A DNA stretch of 64,000 nt from Mesotaenium endlicherianum (taxonomy: Eukaryota; Streptophyta; Zygnematophyceae; Zygnematales; Mesotaeniaceae): the NCBI GenBank assembly GCA_009602735.1, contig WELA01010935.1, forward strand, positions 124,001 to 188,000, given 5' to 3'. Numbering within the stretch: position 1 is the first letter of the stretch; each line of letters starts with the position of its first letter. Below, piece by piece: positions 21,562-32,030 of the stretch. The translations under genes and the position numbers were made by a program. The notes below the pieces were generated by a model. That model was not told the origin of the DNA and searched no databases. It worked only from the letters and a program-made list of their open reading frames with translations.

Positions 21562-23822
21562 ATGGCTGCAAGTGAAACTTTGTCTGGTGTCTTCGTAGGT
21601 CTCTTCATCTACGTTAGCACAATATTTTTCAGTCATAGATGGGCTTACCAACAGTTTGCGGACGATTGTGAGGAGTTCTTGTTAATGGAGGAGGTCGTGA
21701 AGACATCCCTGGCTATGAATGTTGATGTGCAGTACTCAGTGAGGTTCTTGTATGATGGGAAGAAGGTATTGTTTACTACTGACTTTGTAGAGTCTCATTT
21801 GAGGCCTTTTGATGTTTTTGAGGAAACTAAAAATGCGGGTGTGTACAAACAAATTCGCGAAGTAGAGCCTGACAGCCAGCCCACAGACACACTTAGAGAG
21901 GAGTCTATAGTGCCTAACACTTTACAGTTTGGTTTTGCTGAGAGTTCTTTGAATCATAGTGGAGAGCCCTCTTCTCAAACCGAGAAGAGGAAGAGAGGAA
22001 GGCCGGCCAAAAGTCTTGGTATAGCAGCACCTGCAGAGAGAAGCAAGTTCAGATCAATACAGATTGCATCAGACAGGAGAGACAAGAGAAATTGCAAGGT
22101 CTTGGACTCTGACAGTGAAGCTGCCAGTGACAGTGAAGCCTGCAGCAGCTCGGATTCCGAGGAGGAGGAGCACAACCTGCCCTTGAGCATGCATGAAGAC
22201 CTGGAGGAAAATGGGAGCCCAGAGGAGTGGAATTGGAAGGCACTTGTCCTTGGTGAGAGCTACAATGACATGTTGCTCAAGCCCACAAGAGACCATCATC
22301 ATGGTCTGCAGGGCATTTCTGATAAGAGTTTTAGAGGTCTATCTCCATTTGGTGTTCTCTGTCTTCTCATGCCTATCTGGGTTCTTTGAACAGTTAGCAA
22401 AGGAGACAAATGCTTATGCTGCTTTGCACCAGGCTAAGAGTTGGATACCTTGCAATACTATTGAGATTGTTATCTTCCTTTGGCTTGTGCACGGCTATGG
22501 GCTTGCATGCCCTTCCTAGTCTCAAGTGTTATTGGAAGTGCTTACTGAGAGGGCCAATTACACTTCCTAGCTTCGGCCAGTTCATGTCTAGAAACAGGTT
22601 CTAAGAAATTAGAAGGTACTTTCATGTGAAGGATAATCAGAATAGAAAGTGTTTTCCTCCAAACTCTAGAGAGTACAAACTATGGCAATTGAAGCCTTTC
22701 ACTGACCTTGTCTTGAGTACATTCAGGAAGTATCATAGTCCAGGAGAGACTTTGACTATTGATGAGAGAGCCATTCCTTTTAGGAATAGGCAGTGTCCTA
22801 TTAGAATTTACAACCCGAGCACAGCTTACAAGTATGGTATTGAAGCCTTCACTGTATGTGATGCTATCACATATTTTTCTTATGCATTCATCATATATGA
22901 CAGAGTGGAGAGAGATGGCTTGAAAAGTGATGTGGTTCTAGACCTTGTAGCAATGATCCCTATTGGTAGATTGTTCACCCTTGTTGTGGATAGAGGATTC
23001 ACCTCTCCTAACTTGTTTCAGCAATTAGCTAGACTTGGTCATGGTGCTACAGGCACAGTAATTACTAATAGAAAGAACTACCTGGCTAATGATGTGTGGA
23101 TGAAGCCTAACAGTCATTCTAAGGGTCATTGTAAGACTGTCATAAATGAGATTCCTCCTATAATAGCATGCACGTGGCAAGACAAGTGTGCTTTTCTTTC
23201 TACAGCTGCAGGACTAGCCCCTAGTACACAGACTAGGCGTAATGGTAAAGATAAGCTTGTCATCCCTGCTCCTCAATTGGTAGAGCATTATAATTTGTAC
23301 AAGGATGCTGTAGACCAGTATGATGGTTTGTGTCTAAAGAGGAACTATAGTGCGGAGAGGGTGTTGGTCAACAGAAAGTGGTGGCATCGAGCATGTTGGG
23401 GTATTTGGGATGGCTTGCTAGCAAAAGTTCTCATCATGCTAAAGATGGACAATGATGCAGCTGATAGGTATGAGACGTACTTAGATATCATGGACGAGAT
23501 GTCTTCATTTCAGCATCCTAATGACGCTGGCCCTCCTAGAGCTGTAACACGGATTACTACTGCTCTACCTTCTCATGAAGGTAGATTTACCCATAGGCAC
23601 TTTCCTTTTAGGATTCCTAATGAGAAGTATGAGTATCATAAGGTGTGTGCTGCTGGTCTTCACGGCCAACGTAGCTCAGGGAAGAGGCCGACTAAGACGA
23701 AGTACAAGTGTTTCCAATGTGACATTTCCCTTTGTGCAGCACCTTGCTTTCAAGTGTATCACACTAATAGAGCTGTAGAGCACCTAGATGTAGGACCTAG
23801 AATGGAAGCTTGGCAACAATAG
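21562..23822 (+). pseudogene. piggyBac-A transposase (DDE_Tnp_1_7), frameshifted
   Basis: N-terminal part 21562-22389: an AT-hook-like KRGRPAK (about 21990-22010), then a Ser/Asp/Glu-rich acidic region (22105-22170), then the start of the core (SPFGVLCLLMPIW). A one-base insertion near 22380 shifts the frame to FFEQLAKETNAYAAL. A second shift near 22505 and TAA 22602-22604 follow. From 22626 the core is open to the end, with catalytic aspartates in TIDERAIPFR (codon 22761), VVDRGFTSP (codon 22989) and DAVDQYDG (codon 23313). The C-terminal zinc domain KCFQCDISLCAAPCFQVYHT is at about 23709-23768. The catalytic triad and tail are intact, so the disabling changes are the two shifts and one stop. 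Transposase would cut at the terminal repeats and insert at TTAA-like sites. Confidence 0.92.
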
Positions 23823-24557
23823 GGATTTTGACGATTTTGTAAGACTCGCGTATATATTCCTATTGTTCATGTTTGGTGCTGTATGCAGTATATAGTACAT
23901 GCCATGTGTACGTGAGTGTTAATGGGTGCTTGCATTGGCAGTTGAATTTATAATTTTCATTACCATGGATCTTAAGCATAATTTCATGTGTTACTTGGGA
24001 AAAAAGAGTTTTTGGACATTTTTAATCCACTATTTTAATTTAAAAATAAAAGAGAAAATACCAGTAGGAAGACAAGACTGCATTAGTGTTGTGTATGAAA
24101 TATCTTCACCAAAAACATGATGAACTGCTCACAAAGCATGTTGATGTACTTGACACTATTTGAGATCAAAATGCACCCGAGAAAAAAAGGCGCTCCTATG
24201 TGGGTGCATGTCCTTGGATAGTTGTATTTTTGTCACTACTTCTCACATTAGTCCAAGATTTGAGGTACTCACTCATGATACAATAAGGCAGCCCCGGTCT
24301 AAATTCCACGCCCTCAAGTATTGGCAATTACAAGATACAATGCCTCAAAGTTCAAGAAATATCGCGTGCTTATTTCAGCATTATTAAATGCCATTTAAAT
24401 CATTAACATAATTAATTCTTAGATTTAAAAAGTACAAAATTACAAACTTTATGATGTATACTTCTCAAAAATCTGATTTATGGCCCGATTGGACTTGTAT
24501 TGTGAGCTACAATAATTCTCAAACATGTGCTCAAAACGCTCCCGAATGTGTCAGTTC
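23823..24557. other. piggyBac-A 3' non-coding region
   Basis: AT-rich sequence between the transposase stop and right terminal repeat. No gene seen. Confidence 0.6.
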
Positions 24558-24574
24558 CACTGGGCCATCTAGTG
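24558..24574. repeat. piggyBac-A right terminal inverted repeat
   Basis: CACTGGGCCATCTAGTG followed by CTAA (24575-24578). Confidence 0.93.
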
Positions 24575-24597
24575 CTAAGGTGATTACAGATCATCTA

Positions 24598-25105
24598 TGT
24601 TGTAAATCCTTTTCATCCATCTCTTCTTCTTACCGCACTTTCTCTCAGCTGGTCACACAGACAGCTTCTTCTCTCTTTAAGTCACACAGACTTAGCTGGT
24701 CACACAGACAGCTTCCTTAAGTCACACAGACAGCTTCCTTAAGTCACACAGACAAGGCCACACAGACCTAAAGTAGATCAAGCACTTAGCATAGATCTTG
24801 CACACACACTTCCTCGGAGACTCTTCTTCTTTCTTACACTCAAGAGTTCACCATCCAATGTCTCCTACATTGCCTATATTCACTCGGCGACTGCTCATCT
24901 AACACTATCACATCGACAGTCCTGATCACACTCTATCTCTAACAAGCCTACACGTGTTACCTCGTCGACAAAGCCTTATAGGTATTATATCGACAATCCA
25001 CCCTTTCTGACTATTCGCGGGTTTACTCAATGCATCAACTCACACACATGCAAGCACACATAATTGACATAAAGCAAATAGAGTCAGGAGTGTCTCTTCA
25101 TAACA
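24598..25105 (-). repeat. Solo copia-type LTR (508 bp) inside chromovirus A RNase H
   Basis: Minus-oriented relative of the copia 5' LTR. Plus-strand ends are TGTTGTAAATCC and CTTCATAACA (TG...CA). Flanking five bases are ATCTA (24593-24597) and ACCTA (25106-25110), an imperfect target duplication. It contains about four copies of GTCACACAGACAGCTTC at 24652-24755. The chromovirus frame (ITDH...) continues across it, which supports a clean insertion later reduced to one LTR. Confidence 0.88.
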
Positions 25106-25110
25106 ACCTA

Positions 25111-26779
25111 TCTCTAAGTCATTGTTGGAAGAAGTCTAAGCTTTCGAGGAGGCGGAATTGCTGGAGAGAGTTCCTGGAGCAGTTGGAGGTCCAGATTGAC
25201 TAAGAACCAGGAAAATTGAATTGTGCTAATGCCCTCTCCAAAAGACTTGACTTGCCCCAAAGGAATACTAGTCAGCATGCTGTGGATAGGGCACTTTGTG
25301 CACTCACTTCACTAAAGGTGTAAAAGTTCTTCCTTTCACAACTTAGGAAAGCCTACCTTTTTGACCCAACAATTGAGCCAAGCCCCCCTGACGGGGTGTG
25401 TCCTGCTACTACACTCAGCTATAGGCTAAAGGGAGGGGTCTGGGTAAATAAGGACGGCTGAAATTGGTCATGGCTAATGACTTGGAACTAAGGTCTTTAT
25501 ATCTCAGTCAAGCCCATGAGAGTGTGCTAGGTGAACACTTGGGGCAGGCCAAAACCCTTGGCAATTTGGCAAAACATTACACTGGGAAGGATTACCCTCG
25601 GTGGTCTTAAAATTGTGTTGTCGTGATCGATGATAGAAGAATAAGTCCAGACACACACCCCCCAGGGGATTACAACAACCTTCACCTATTCCAATTGGAA
25701 AATGGGAAATATATCAATGGACAGGGTAGTGACACTCCCCAAAATTGCAAAAGGGCATGACTTTATCTTAGTAGAAGTAAAAACATGACAAAAATGGTCA
25801 TTTTCATTCCCACAAATGTCAAAGTGACTGCTCTCAAAATTGCGAGACAGTTCTAGAGTCATGTAGTGTGCCAACATGGACTACCGTTTAATACAATCTC
25901 AAAGACTTGAAATTTACCTCTAAGTTTTGGAGAGCTTTAATGGGACTGATGGGAATCAAATAGTTACTTAGCATAGCAAACCACTCTCAGATTGATGGGC
26001 AAATTCAAAGAACTCACCGAGTTCTTCAGTGGTGCTAAGAACCTATATAATTAGAAAACAAGATAAGTGGGATGACACGTTGCCCCAAATTCAGTTGGCT
26101 GTCAACAGTGCTATTCATGTGAAAACGGGAAAGACTCTGTTTGAACTCAGTCTGGGTAGAGTTCCTAAGTCCCCCTTAGATGTCTTAGGGGAGTCTTTGA
26201 CACACTCTCAGGGGTTGACAATCTGGTCTTCTTTCGGTTGACCCAAGAGTTGCTGGCACGCTATCAAAAGCTTAGCACAACTTCTACTGAGCACAAGAAA
26301 CCCAAAAAATGTATGCCAATCCACACCATCGAAACCTGACATTTTCCAATGGTGACTTGGTCAAACTCCATTTTCGGCACCTATACCTTCCTCGGGTAAT
26401 CGAAAAAAAGCTTGTCTAGGTCGGTCCATATTTGGTGGTACATCGAGTCTGTCAAAATGCTTACAAATTGAACATGTCAGCGGAATATAAGGGTCACCTC
26501 GTCTTCAATGTCTCTTTTCTGGAACCATATATTACAGGTGACGAATTGTTCAAAGGTCGCATACCTGACCAACCGAGACCGGCCCTAGCCATTCGGGATG
26601 GTGACTCTGGAGAGTATGAGGTGGATGAGATTCTAGAAGCTCAATCTGTTCGTCGATCATCTAAATCTGTCGTGAAGTATCTGGTCAGATGGAAGGGCTA
26701 TGATGCATCCAGGAACACCTGGGAGTTGAAGGACCAATTTGTCAATGCGAAAGGGGCGTTCAAATTGTTCTATCTTTGA
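25111..26779 (+). pseudogene. Chromovirus A RNase H end, integrase and chromodomain
   Basis: RNase H ends with KPGK-like EPGKLNCANALSKRLD (25206-25250). The integrase zinc region and core are heavily mutated. At 25930-26030 WRALMGLMGIK is followed by TAG where the second copy (near 62490, minus strand) has a Gln codon. The integrase C-terminal domain is readable at 26330-26540 (FSNGDLVKL, YKLNMSAEYKGHLVFNVSFL). The chromodomain ends the ORF: EYEVDEILEAQSV, VVKYLVRWKGYDAS and NTWELKDQF (26609-26745), with TGA at 26777. The chromodomain would direct integration to marked chromatin. Confidence 0.85.
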
Positions 26780-27210
26780 GAAGCTCAAAATCACCCTAAT
26801 TGTCATTCAAGTTGACACGGGAAGGTGACAGGAGGTCCTGCCCCCATTTAAACTTGAATGGGAAAGTGAGAAGATAGTGACATTTGTGACAGGAAAGTGA
26901 CATTTAAAGCAAGGAAAGTGAATGTTGACGGCAAGCAACCCACTTCATTATGAAGTTTGAGGGAGAGTGACAGATTTATGACGAACAAAGCTTGTGTTTA
27001 CATAGGCAATTCTGCACACTCGATTACCCTCACTATTCACTTTCCATTTTGCATCTGTACTCCCTTACACTCACAATTTCACTCAAGTACCCTCCGGTGT
27101 ATGTGGGTTGTACGCTTCATAACATTTTGGTTATTGCGCTTACTCCATGCTATACTCGGTGTACTTATGCTCAAAATTACACTAATCCACATGTGTGTGT
27201 GTGTGAGCAG
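26780..27210 (+). other. Conserved spacer between pol and ORF3
   Basis: The first 80 bp (GTTGACACGGGAAGGTGACA and on) match the reverse complement of 61610-61690, the same place in the second copy. A purine-rich GTTTGAGGGAGAG occurs near 26952. It ends in a GT run and GAGCAG just before the ORF3 ATG, which could be a splice acceptor. Confidence 0.5.
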
Positions 27211-28975
27211 AATGCCTACCACCCAGAAGGAAGACAGGATGCACAAGGCCAAACTCGCTCAAAAGGAGCTGGAACGCCATCGCCAAGAGATAGCGCGGAT
27301 AATCTTTCTTGGTGAAAAAGAACGAGCTCTTCAACAACGGGAGGAGCAGAGGAAGAAGGAACAGGACAAAGCCGAGGAGGCCTGATTGAGGAAAGAACAG
27401 GACGATGTTGCTGCAGCTAAAAGACTCAGAAAAGTGAAGGAAGAAAGGTTGCACAAGGGAGAGGATGCCAGGAGGCAGGAGTTGGCCACTTAGAGGTGTA
27501 TTGTGGTGGGCCAGAATTTTGAGAATCTCAAAGCGGCTTTACTAGTCGCTCAAGAGATTAACAAGGACACTCAACAGAAGGTGCTCTAGAAGGAAGGGGA
27601 AGGGGCCTTTGATAAGTATGTAGCGACCAGCACGGGCATGGTCCTCTAAAAAGATTATGCCAACATGGTGGGATACAGAGAGGATGAGGCAGCAGTTCTG
27701 GCCCTGGATGGGGAGAGTACACCGGTTTACGTGTTTGGCATAGCAGGCACCCACAGGGCCATCAGGATGGTGGCCATGGAGGAAAACAGCTTCAAGGATG
27801 TCAAGCACTATCATATGCTGAGTTCATTCTATAGTGAGGTGGAGAGAAAAAGTTGCGGATAATTGGCTAGGGAGACAGGCCAGATAATGTTTGCCGCCCA
27901 CTGGGTCCGTTGCTCATTGACCAAGATTGAGCATGCACGAGAATACTACCAACATTCCACAAATTGGAGATGGATGATCATCACCAACAACAAGCAGCAG
28001 TACGAGCCAAGCCACCCCAATGATTTCCATTATGATCTGGATGGATTCCTCATCCTACCTCTTCATATTGCCCCGTAGGATCCTAGGCTGAACTATTGTC
28101 TCTCCAACATGAGCCCTCGGATGAAGAAGTACAGGAAGCGAGGGTGAAATCATTTATCTGAGGGGAAGCATGCCTTTGTCAAATGGGCAAAGCATACAGG
28201 GCGAATAAAGCTCAGCACGCTCAGAGCTCAGCAACCCCCAAAAAGATCCAAAAGGGGGCAATCAGTTGACTACTCTATAATTGTTAGGGAGTTAGACGAC
28301 ATGGGGGATGCCACCCCAGCCCTCTCAAAAGAGGAAGGAGAAGAGGAGGACGAGCAAGAGCAAGAGCAGGAACATGTACTCGGAGAAGCCTCCAATCCTA
28401 GAACAACACAGGCATAGAAGGTGACTGATAGGTACCATCTCTAGGGAGGCGAGATGGGTGGGTGGTGACACCAACAGTGAAGCCCACTTCACCTCCACAC
28501 AGACCATCCTGCCCTCTGACTCAAGTCTCTAAGAAGGAGTAGCATACCATTTTGGGCAAGAGACCTACACATCGATCTCCTGAGGATAGGACAACTAGGA
28601 GAGCAGCCAGATAAGTGGCCATGGGAGTGGCAGCAACACCCTCCAACCATGGAAATTTTCTTCTTGCCAATGTGTTCCAGCATCCTATAGAACTCCCAAT
28701 TTATGTGGGGGTCAGCACACAGGTTGCTGAAGAAAGAGCAGGAGTTTTGCCGCAATCTCCGAGGGTCCTTCCACAGCGGAAGCAGGTTTGTTTAGGCAGC
28801 CAGCTGGCAAGGGTAGAGAATGGTTCGTGGGGTCTAGGTCCCAATCTCTTGATCCCAAGGCTCCAGGAACATCTCTCTTTTGTTTGTAAAGTATCCTTTA
28901 GTCAGCCTTGCTGGGGTTCTCTCAGTTTGCATTCCACAATGGCCATGGGCTCCAAGTGGACGTGACAACTTGATG
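27211..28975 (+). pseudogene. ORF3: unrecognised protein downstream of chromovirus pol
   Basis: Starts MPTTQKEDR at 27211 with about 90 residues rich in Lys, Arg, Glu and Gln, probably a coiled coil. It continues through VYVFGIAGTHRAIRM (27725), TGQIMFAAHWVRCSLTKIEH (27880), FHYDLDGFLILPLHIAP (28024-28075) and EGKHAFVKWAKHTGRI (28160-28210). Then come an acidic segment (28330-28390) and LPIYVGVSTQVAEERAG (28690-28740), near the end of recognisable similarity. Many stops replace expected Gln, Arg or Trp codons. Fragments recur on the minus strand at 60772-61310 (start), 52879-53449 (middle) and 47380-47880 (end). I do not recognise the family. No signal peptide or membrane segment is visible. 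Its place after pol is where env-like ORFs occur in other gypsy elements. Confidence 0.6.
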
Positions 28976-29069
28976 TTACTAGTGATCCCCATAGTTGGGC
29001 AACAATTTTCAAGCAAGAGGCGGTGGGAGGAGATCCGTACTAGTACCTTAATGCACTCCTACATTTCAT

Positions 29070-29450
29070 AAGTTAGTGTTGACGAGGTGACAACAAGTTG
29101 GAGGGATCAGTATATTGTTCGATATAATCTTCATTTATACATAATAGTTAATAAGTTCAATTTGATGAACTATAGTCAATATTAGGTCTGCTAGACATTT
29201 AAGAAGGTTCATTATATTGACTCAGCTAATGGCAGCAGACTGAAGTCGACTTAGGTCAGGTTGCTGACACATTCTTTCACAGACAGCTGTGTGCCGTACT
29301 TTGTATGAGTTTACCGATTGCATAATTGATGCTCGTTTGCTTACATTTGAATTTTGAGTATTGGAAGGCTAGTGGTGAAGTTTGGTAACCAAAAATCCCT
29401 TAAGATTAATTGTTGACGTTTAAATTCTTTCTTAAATCGTTAATCGCCTA
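29070..29450 (+). repeat. A-family 3' end: purine tract and LTR start
   Basis: GTTGACGAGGTGACAAC then AGTTGGAGGGAT precede an LTR-like start near 29107. The reverse complement of 46600-47375 has the same order (GTTGTCGAGGCGACAAC, AGTTTGAGGGAT, then TGTAATAAATC) and shares CTTAGGTCAGSTTGCTGA farther in. The end of the LTR was not fixed. Confidence 0.5.
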
Positions 29451-29529
29451 CTGGTAAGTCAAGGCATTCCTCCTGCTGCGCCATCTCGGGTGCAACTTGA
29501 TAGTAGGGCTTCTTGTATTAACAAGCTTT

Positions 29530-32030
29530 AGAGATTGCATGTGTAGTAGACCCAGCTATCCTTCACAGCTTGAGAAATGGGCTGGCGCTTGTTCTCTGAT
29601 GTTGTAGCTTTTTGAGTAGGTTTCTGAGCAGTAGCAGGTTTAGGCTTCTTCCTCTTAACTAAGATTTCTGATGGCTTCTCCTCTCACTCGTTCTTAGCCT
29701 TGGCCAAATTCATAAACATATTAACTTCCACCACCACATTCCAACCAAGAGCATCTACTGTATTATTTTGCCTAGCACACTGAGAAAGTTTGGACAAATC
29801 TTCACTAAGGAGCTTCTTTGAAACGGGCGGAGTGCTCTAGTGGAAGCATAGTGATTCACAAGGGACCAAACTAGTTGCAATCATACTCGAAAGTGCAGCA
29901 ACATATTACTAGGAAAGATTCACAAAAATTACTTAGGATTTTGAGTAGCAAGAAAGTGCTCAGGATTGAAATGGGATGCAAGGCCTTGTCATTATTACTT
30001 GGAGAAATTTACAGAAGTAGAAACTCATTTGAAACAATGAAGTTTTGCCTATTTATGGTCTTCTATGACGACCACTCACCCTTAAAAGGGAGGGACGCTT
30101 AGCAACGAAAACTCTTAGTGTTTGTCAAATCATCCCATCTGGAAAATTTGTGAGTAACCCACATCAACCTGATCCGACATGTTGGGCCGATTGGACGTCG
30201 ACATGCTTACATCAAAATATCTAGAATGTAGTAACTTAGACGCGCTAGGCTAATCCGAAACTTCTAGGTAATTCGACCTAGTCGGCACTTTGCGTCAGCC
30301 AAAATTACGTGAAGGTTTGGATTCACTCTAATGGCCCAAGTTGCTCAACGCTCTCCGTCAATTTGAAAGTCGCGCACACCGCAAATTAAGGACAGTCATC
30401 GACCAAGCTTAAAACTAATATAACTTCATAACTTCATAACTTCATAACTTCTTGAAACTTAACCAAATTCGACAAATTATATATCATAGTGACCACAAAA
30501 ATGCAAATTACAATCCTATGACCTTACATTCTTGGCTTCCTCCACATCTTTGTTCTTCAAAGCAGCTTGGCTATTATCAACCACATCCACCATATGAGAG
30601 CAGCCCTTCATGTGTAACTTGGTGACCTTGGATAAGTCGTGTTTGCCCATGATATCTTTCTTCAGCTTGATCTTCTTCACTTGTTGCACCCACTTATCGT
30701 TATCTGACACCTTGTTGATTTTTTCTTCAGCGAGCGTAGTAATCAGCGGGTGGAATTGACTAATCTGTTGAGTAACAGAGGAGAAGCTTGGTCCTCAAGG
30801 AGGGGTTGTAGCTGAGAGGTTACCACAAGGAGGAGGAGGAGGGAATTCCTCCACATTTGCCTTTAACATAAGCTTTTGAAGTCACTGCTCAAAGAGAACA
30901 CGCTAGGTTGCAGCCTCTAAAGACTCACCCAAAGTGTTCTCCATCTGAGATCTATTGGCAGTGTTGCCTTGACTGGCAAGAGTAACTTCTGTGATTACGC
31001 CCGTTGCAACGAGAGTGTTAGCGGTATTTTTTAGCCATGACTGACGCTTCGAGACGAGCGCGAAGATGAAGATTCTGAGTAGCCCTGTGTTGCAAAGCTC
31101 TAAAGCAAATATGTGACATAAGACAATATCAGATGCGCCAACTCTTGCAACAATTCAAAAATGAATAGCGATGGCTTCTATCATGCTGCCTACATGCTAC
31201 ATAGTTGAGGAATTTTTGGCATCTATCTAAGTAAGCATTCGCGAACTTGTAGAGATGGAGTTCTTCAAGCTGCATTGATCTTGCACTTTTGACATGTGAC
31301 ATTTGACATCACGCTACACTTTAAGATTGCGATCCTTAGGAAAACGCTGCTCAAGCGACTTAAAAAAACGACGCAAATAGTGTTTAGGATCGAACTGGTC
31401 ATCTCCAACTTCCACATCTCCGACAAGTACCCAGAGCTTCTGCCTAACTAGGCTCACTGGTGGCATTGTCGCCTAGCTGCCCATTAAATGGTACAGCTTT
31501 GCGTGTCACTCGTTCCTTGCCATTTGCAATCTTTTCAGACAGATCTGCACACACTACGCAATTTTGCGACGAACCGGGCATCATTATCTCAAGAGCCGCT
31601 CCTTACTAACCCTCAATAAGATGCCTCAGAGAGCTCTTCTATTGATGCAACTAAATCTACGCTCTCAACAGGTGCGGCGGGCATTGCTCTCCCCGACGAT
31701 GAACGGGCTTTCACAGCCTCTTTCTGGATTTTTTAATCTCTTGCGTTTTTTTGCTCTCCAAATACCTATTCTTGGATAAGGTCCTCATCTTTCCGGATTT
31801 GGCAAAGAGTAACAAGGCATCCTTGTCCAAGTGCTAAAGCAAACTTATGAATGGAGCAAACTGTGCGTATGAGGCATCCTCTCTGATCTTCTCAAAAAAA
31901 TCCGCCCAACAGATCTCATCAAACTTATTAAAAGCGAAGCTATTTCCACTGGTTTTTCCACAACAAAATTTTGTGGACAGCTTGAACTCAGGAATTTTAT
32001 CCCCTTCATCAACACCCATTTTTTACGAGT
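29530..32030 (-). pseudogene. Unrecognised coding remnant, split by a solo LTR
   Basis: Minus-strand protein-like segments run from about 32019 (GVDEGDKIPEFKLSTKF, then WADFFEKIREDASYAQFAPF) to about 29530. They include HYLRRFFKSLEQRFPKDRNL (about 31410-31330) and WVQQVKKIKLKKDIMG (about 30690). The frame passes from ...KNKDVEEAKN (30534) directly to KKLLSEDLSKLSQCARQ (29818) across the inserted LTR. It ends in a Lys-rich region with KRKKPKPATAQKPTQK. A second, diverged fragment lies at 42060-42400 (CLRCFFKLLEQRSPKDCSL), so it is repetitive and probably a transposon protein (gag-like). Stops and shifts are present. Family not recognised. Confidence 0.5.
29819..30528 (-). repeat. Solo LTR of the E family with TTCTT duplication
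   Basis: Matches the LTRs of element E (53450-54382 and 58913-59649): TGAAACGGGCGGAGTGCTCTAGTG at the left in plus-strand view, CCTATGACCTTACA at the right. Flanked by TTCTT at 29814-29818 and 30529-30533, a perfect 5-bp target duplication. 710 bp. Confidence 0.92.

Larger units (their letters stand above)
21246..24574 (+). mobile_element. piggyBac-type element A (3,329 bp)
   Basis: Perfect 17-bp inverted repeats CACTAGATGGCCCAGTG at 21246-21262 and 24558-24574. The flanking four bases are CTAA on both sides (21242-21245 and 24575-24578), a one-base variant of the usual TTAA. It carries a transposase reading left to right (21562-23822). With element and one CTAA ignored, the chromovirus RNase H frame runs on without a break. 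Confidence 0.93.
16880..29450 (+). mobile_element. Chromovirus A (Ty3/gypsy), with nested insertions and a third ORF
   Basis: Parts in order: gag (16890-17980), a poorly preserved gap (18000-20400), RT and RNase H start (20400-21245), piggyBac A (21246-24574), a solo copia-type LTR (24598-25105), RNase H end (25111-25260), integrase (25300-26500), chromodomain (26600-26780), a spacer, ORF3 (27211-28975), then a purine-rich tract and LTR-like start near 29107. No 5' LTR is present; gag begins at the junction with the copia remnant. A second copy of the same family lies on the minus strand at 60772-62508. Confidence 0.75.

Noticed and set aside
13809-28975. Reassigned stop codons (TAG/TAA read as Gln), because many in-frame stops replace Gln
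   Set aside because: TGA stops and frameshifts occur too, stops also replace Arg, Trp and Tyr, and the intact piggyBac C frame uses normal Gln codons. Decay is the simpler explanation.
27211-28975. ORF3 as an envelope protein
   Set aside because: No signal peptide, membrane segment or cleavage site seen. Only its position is env-like.
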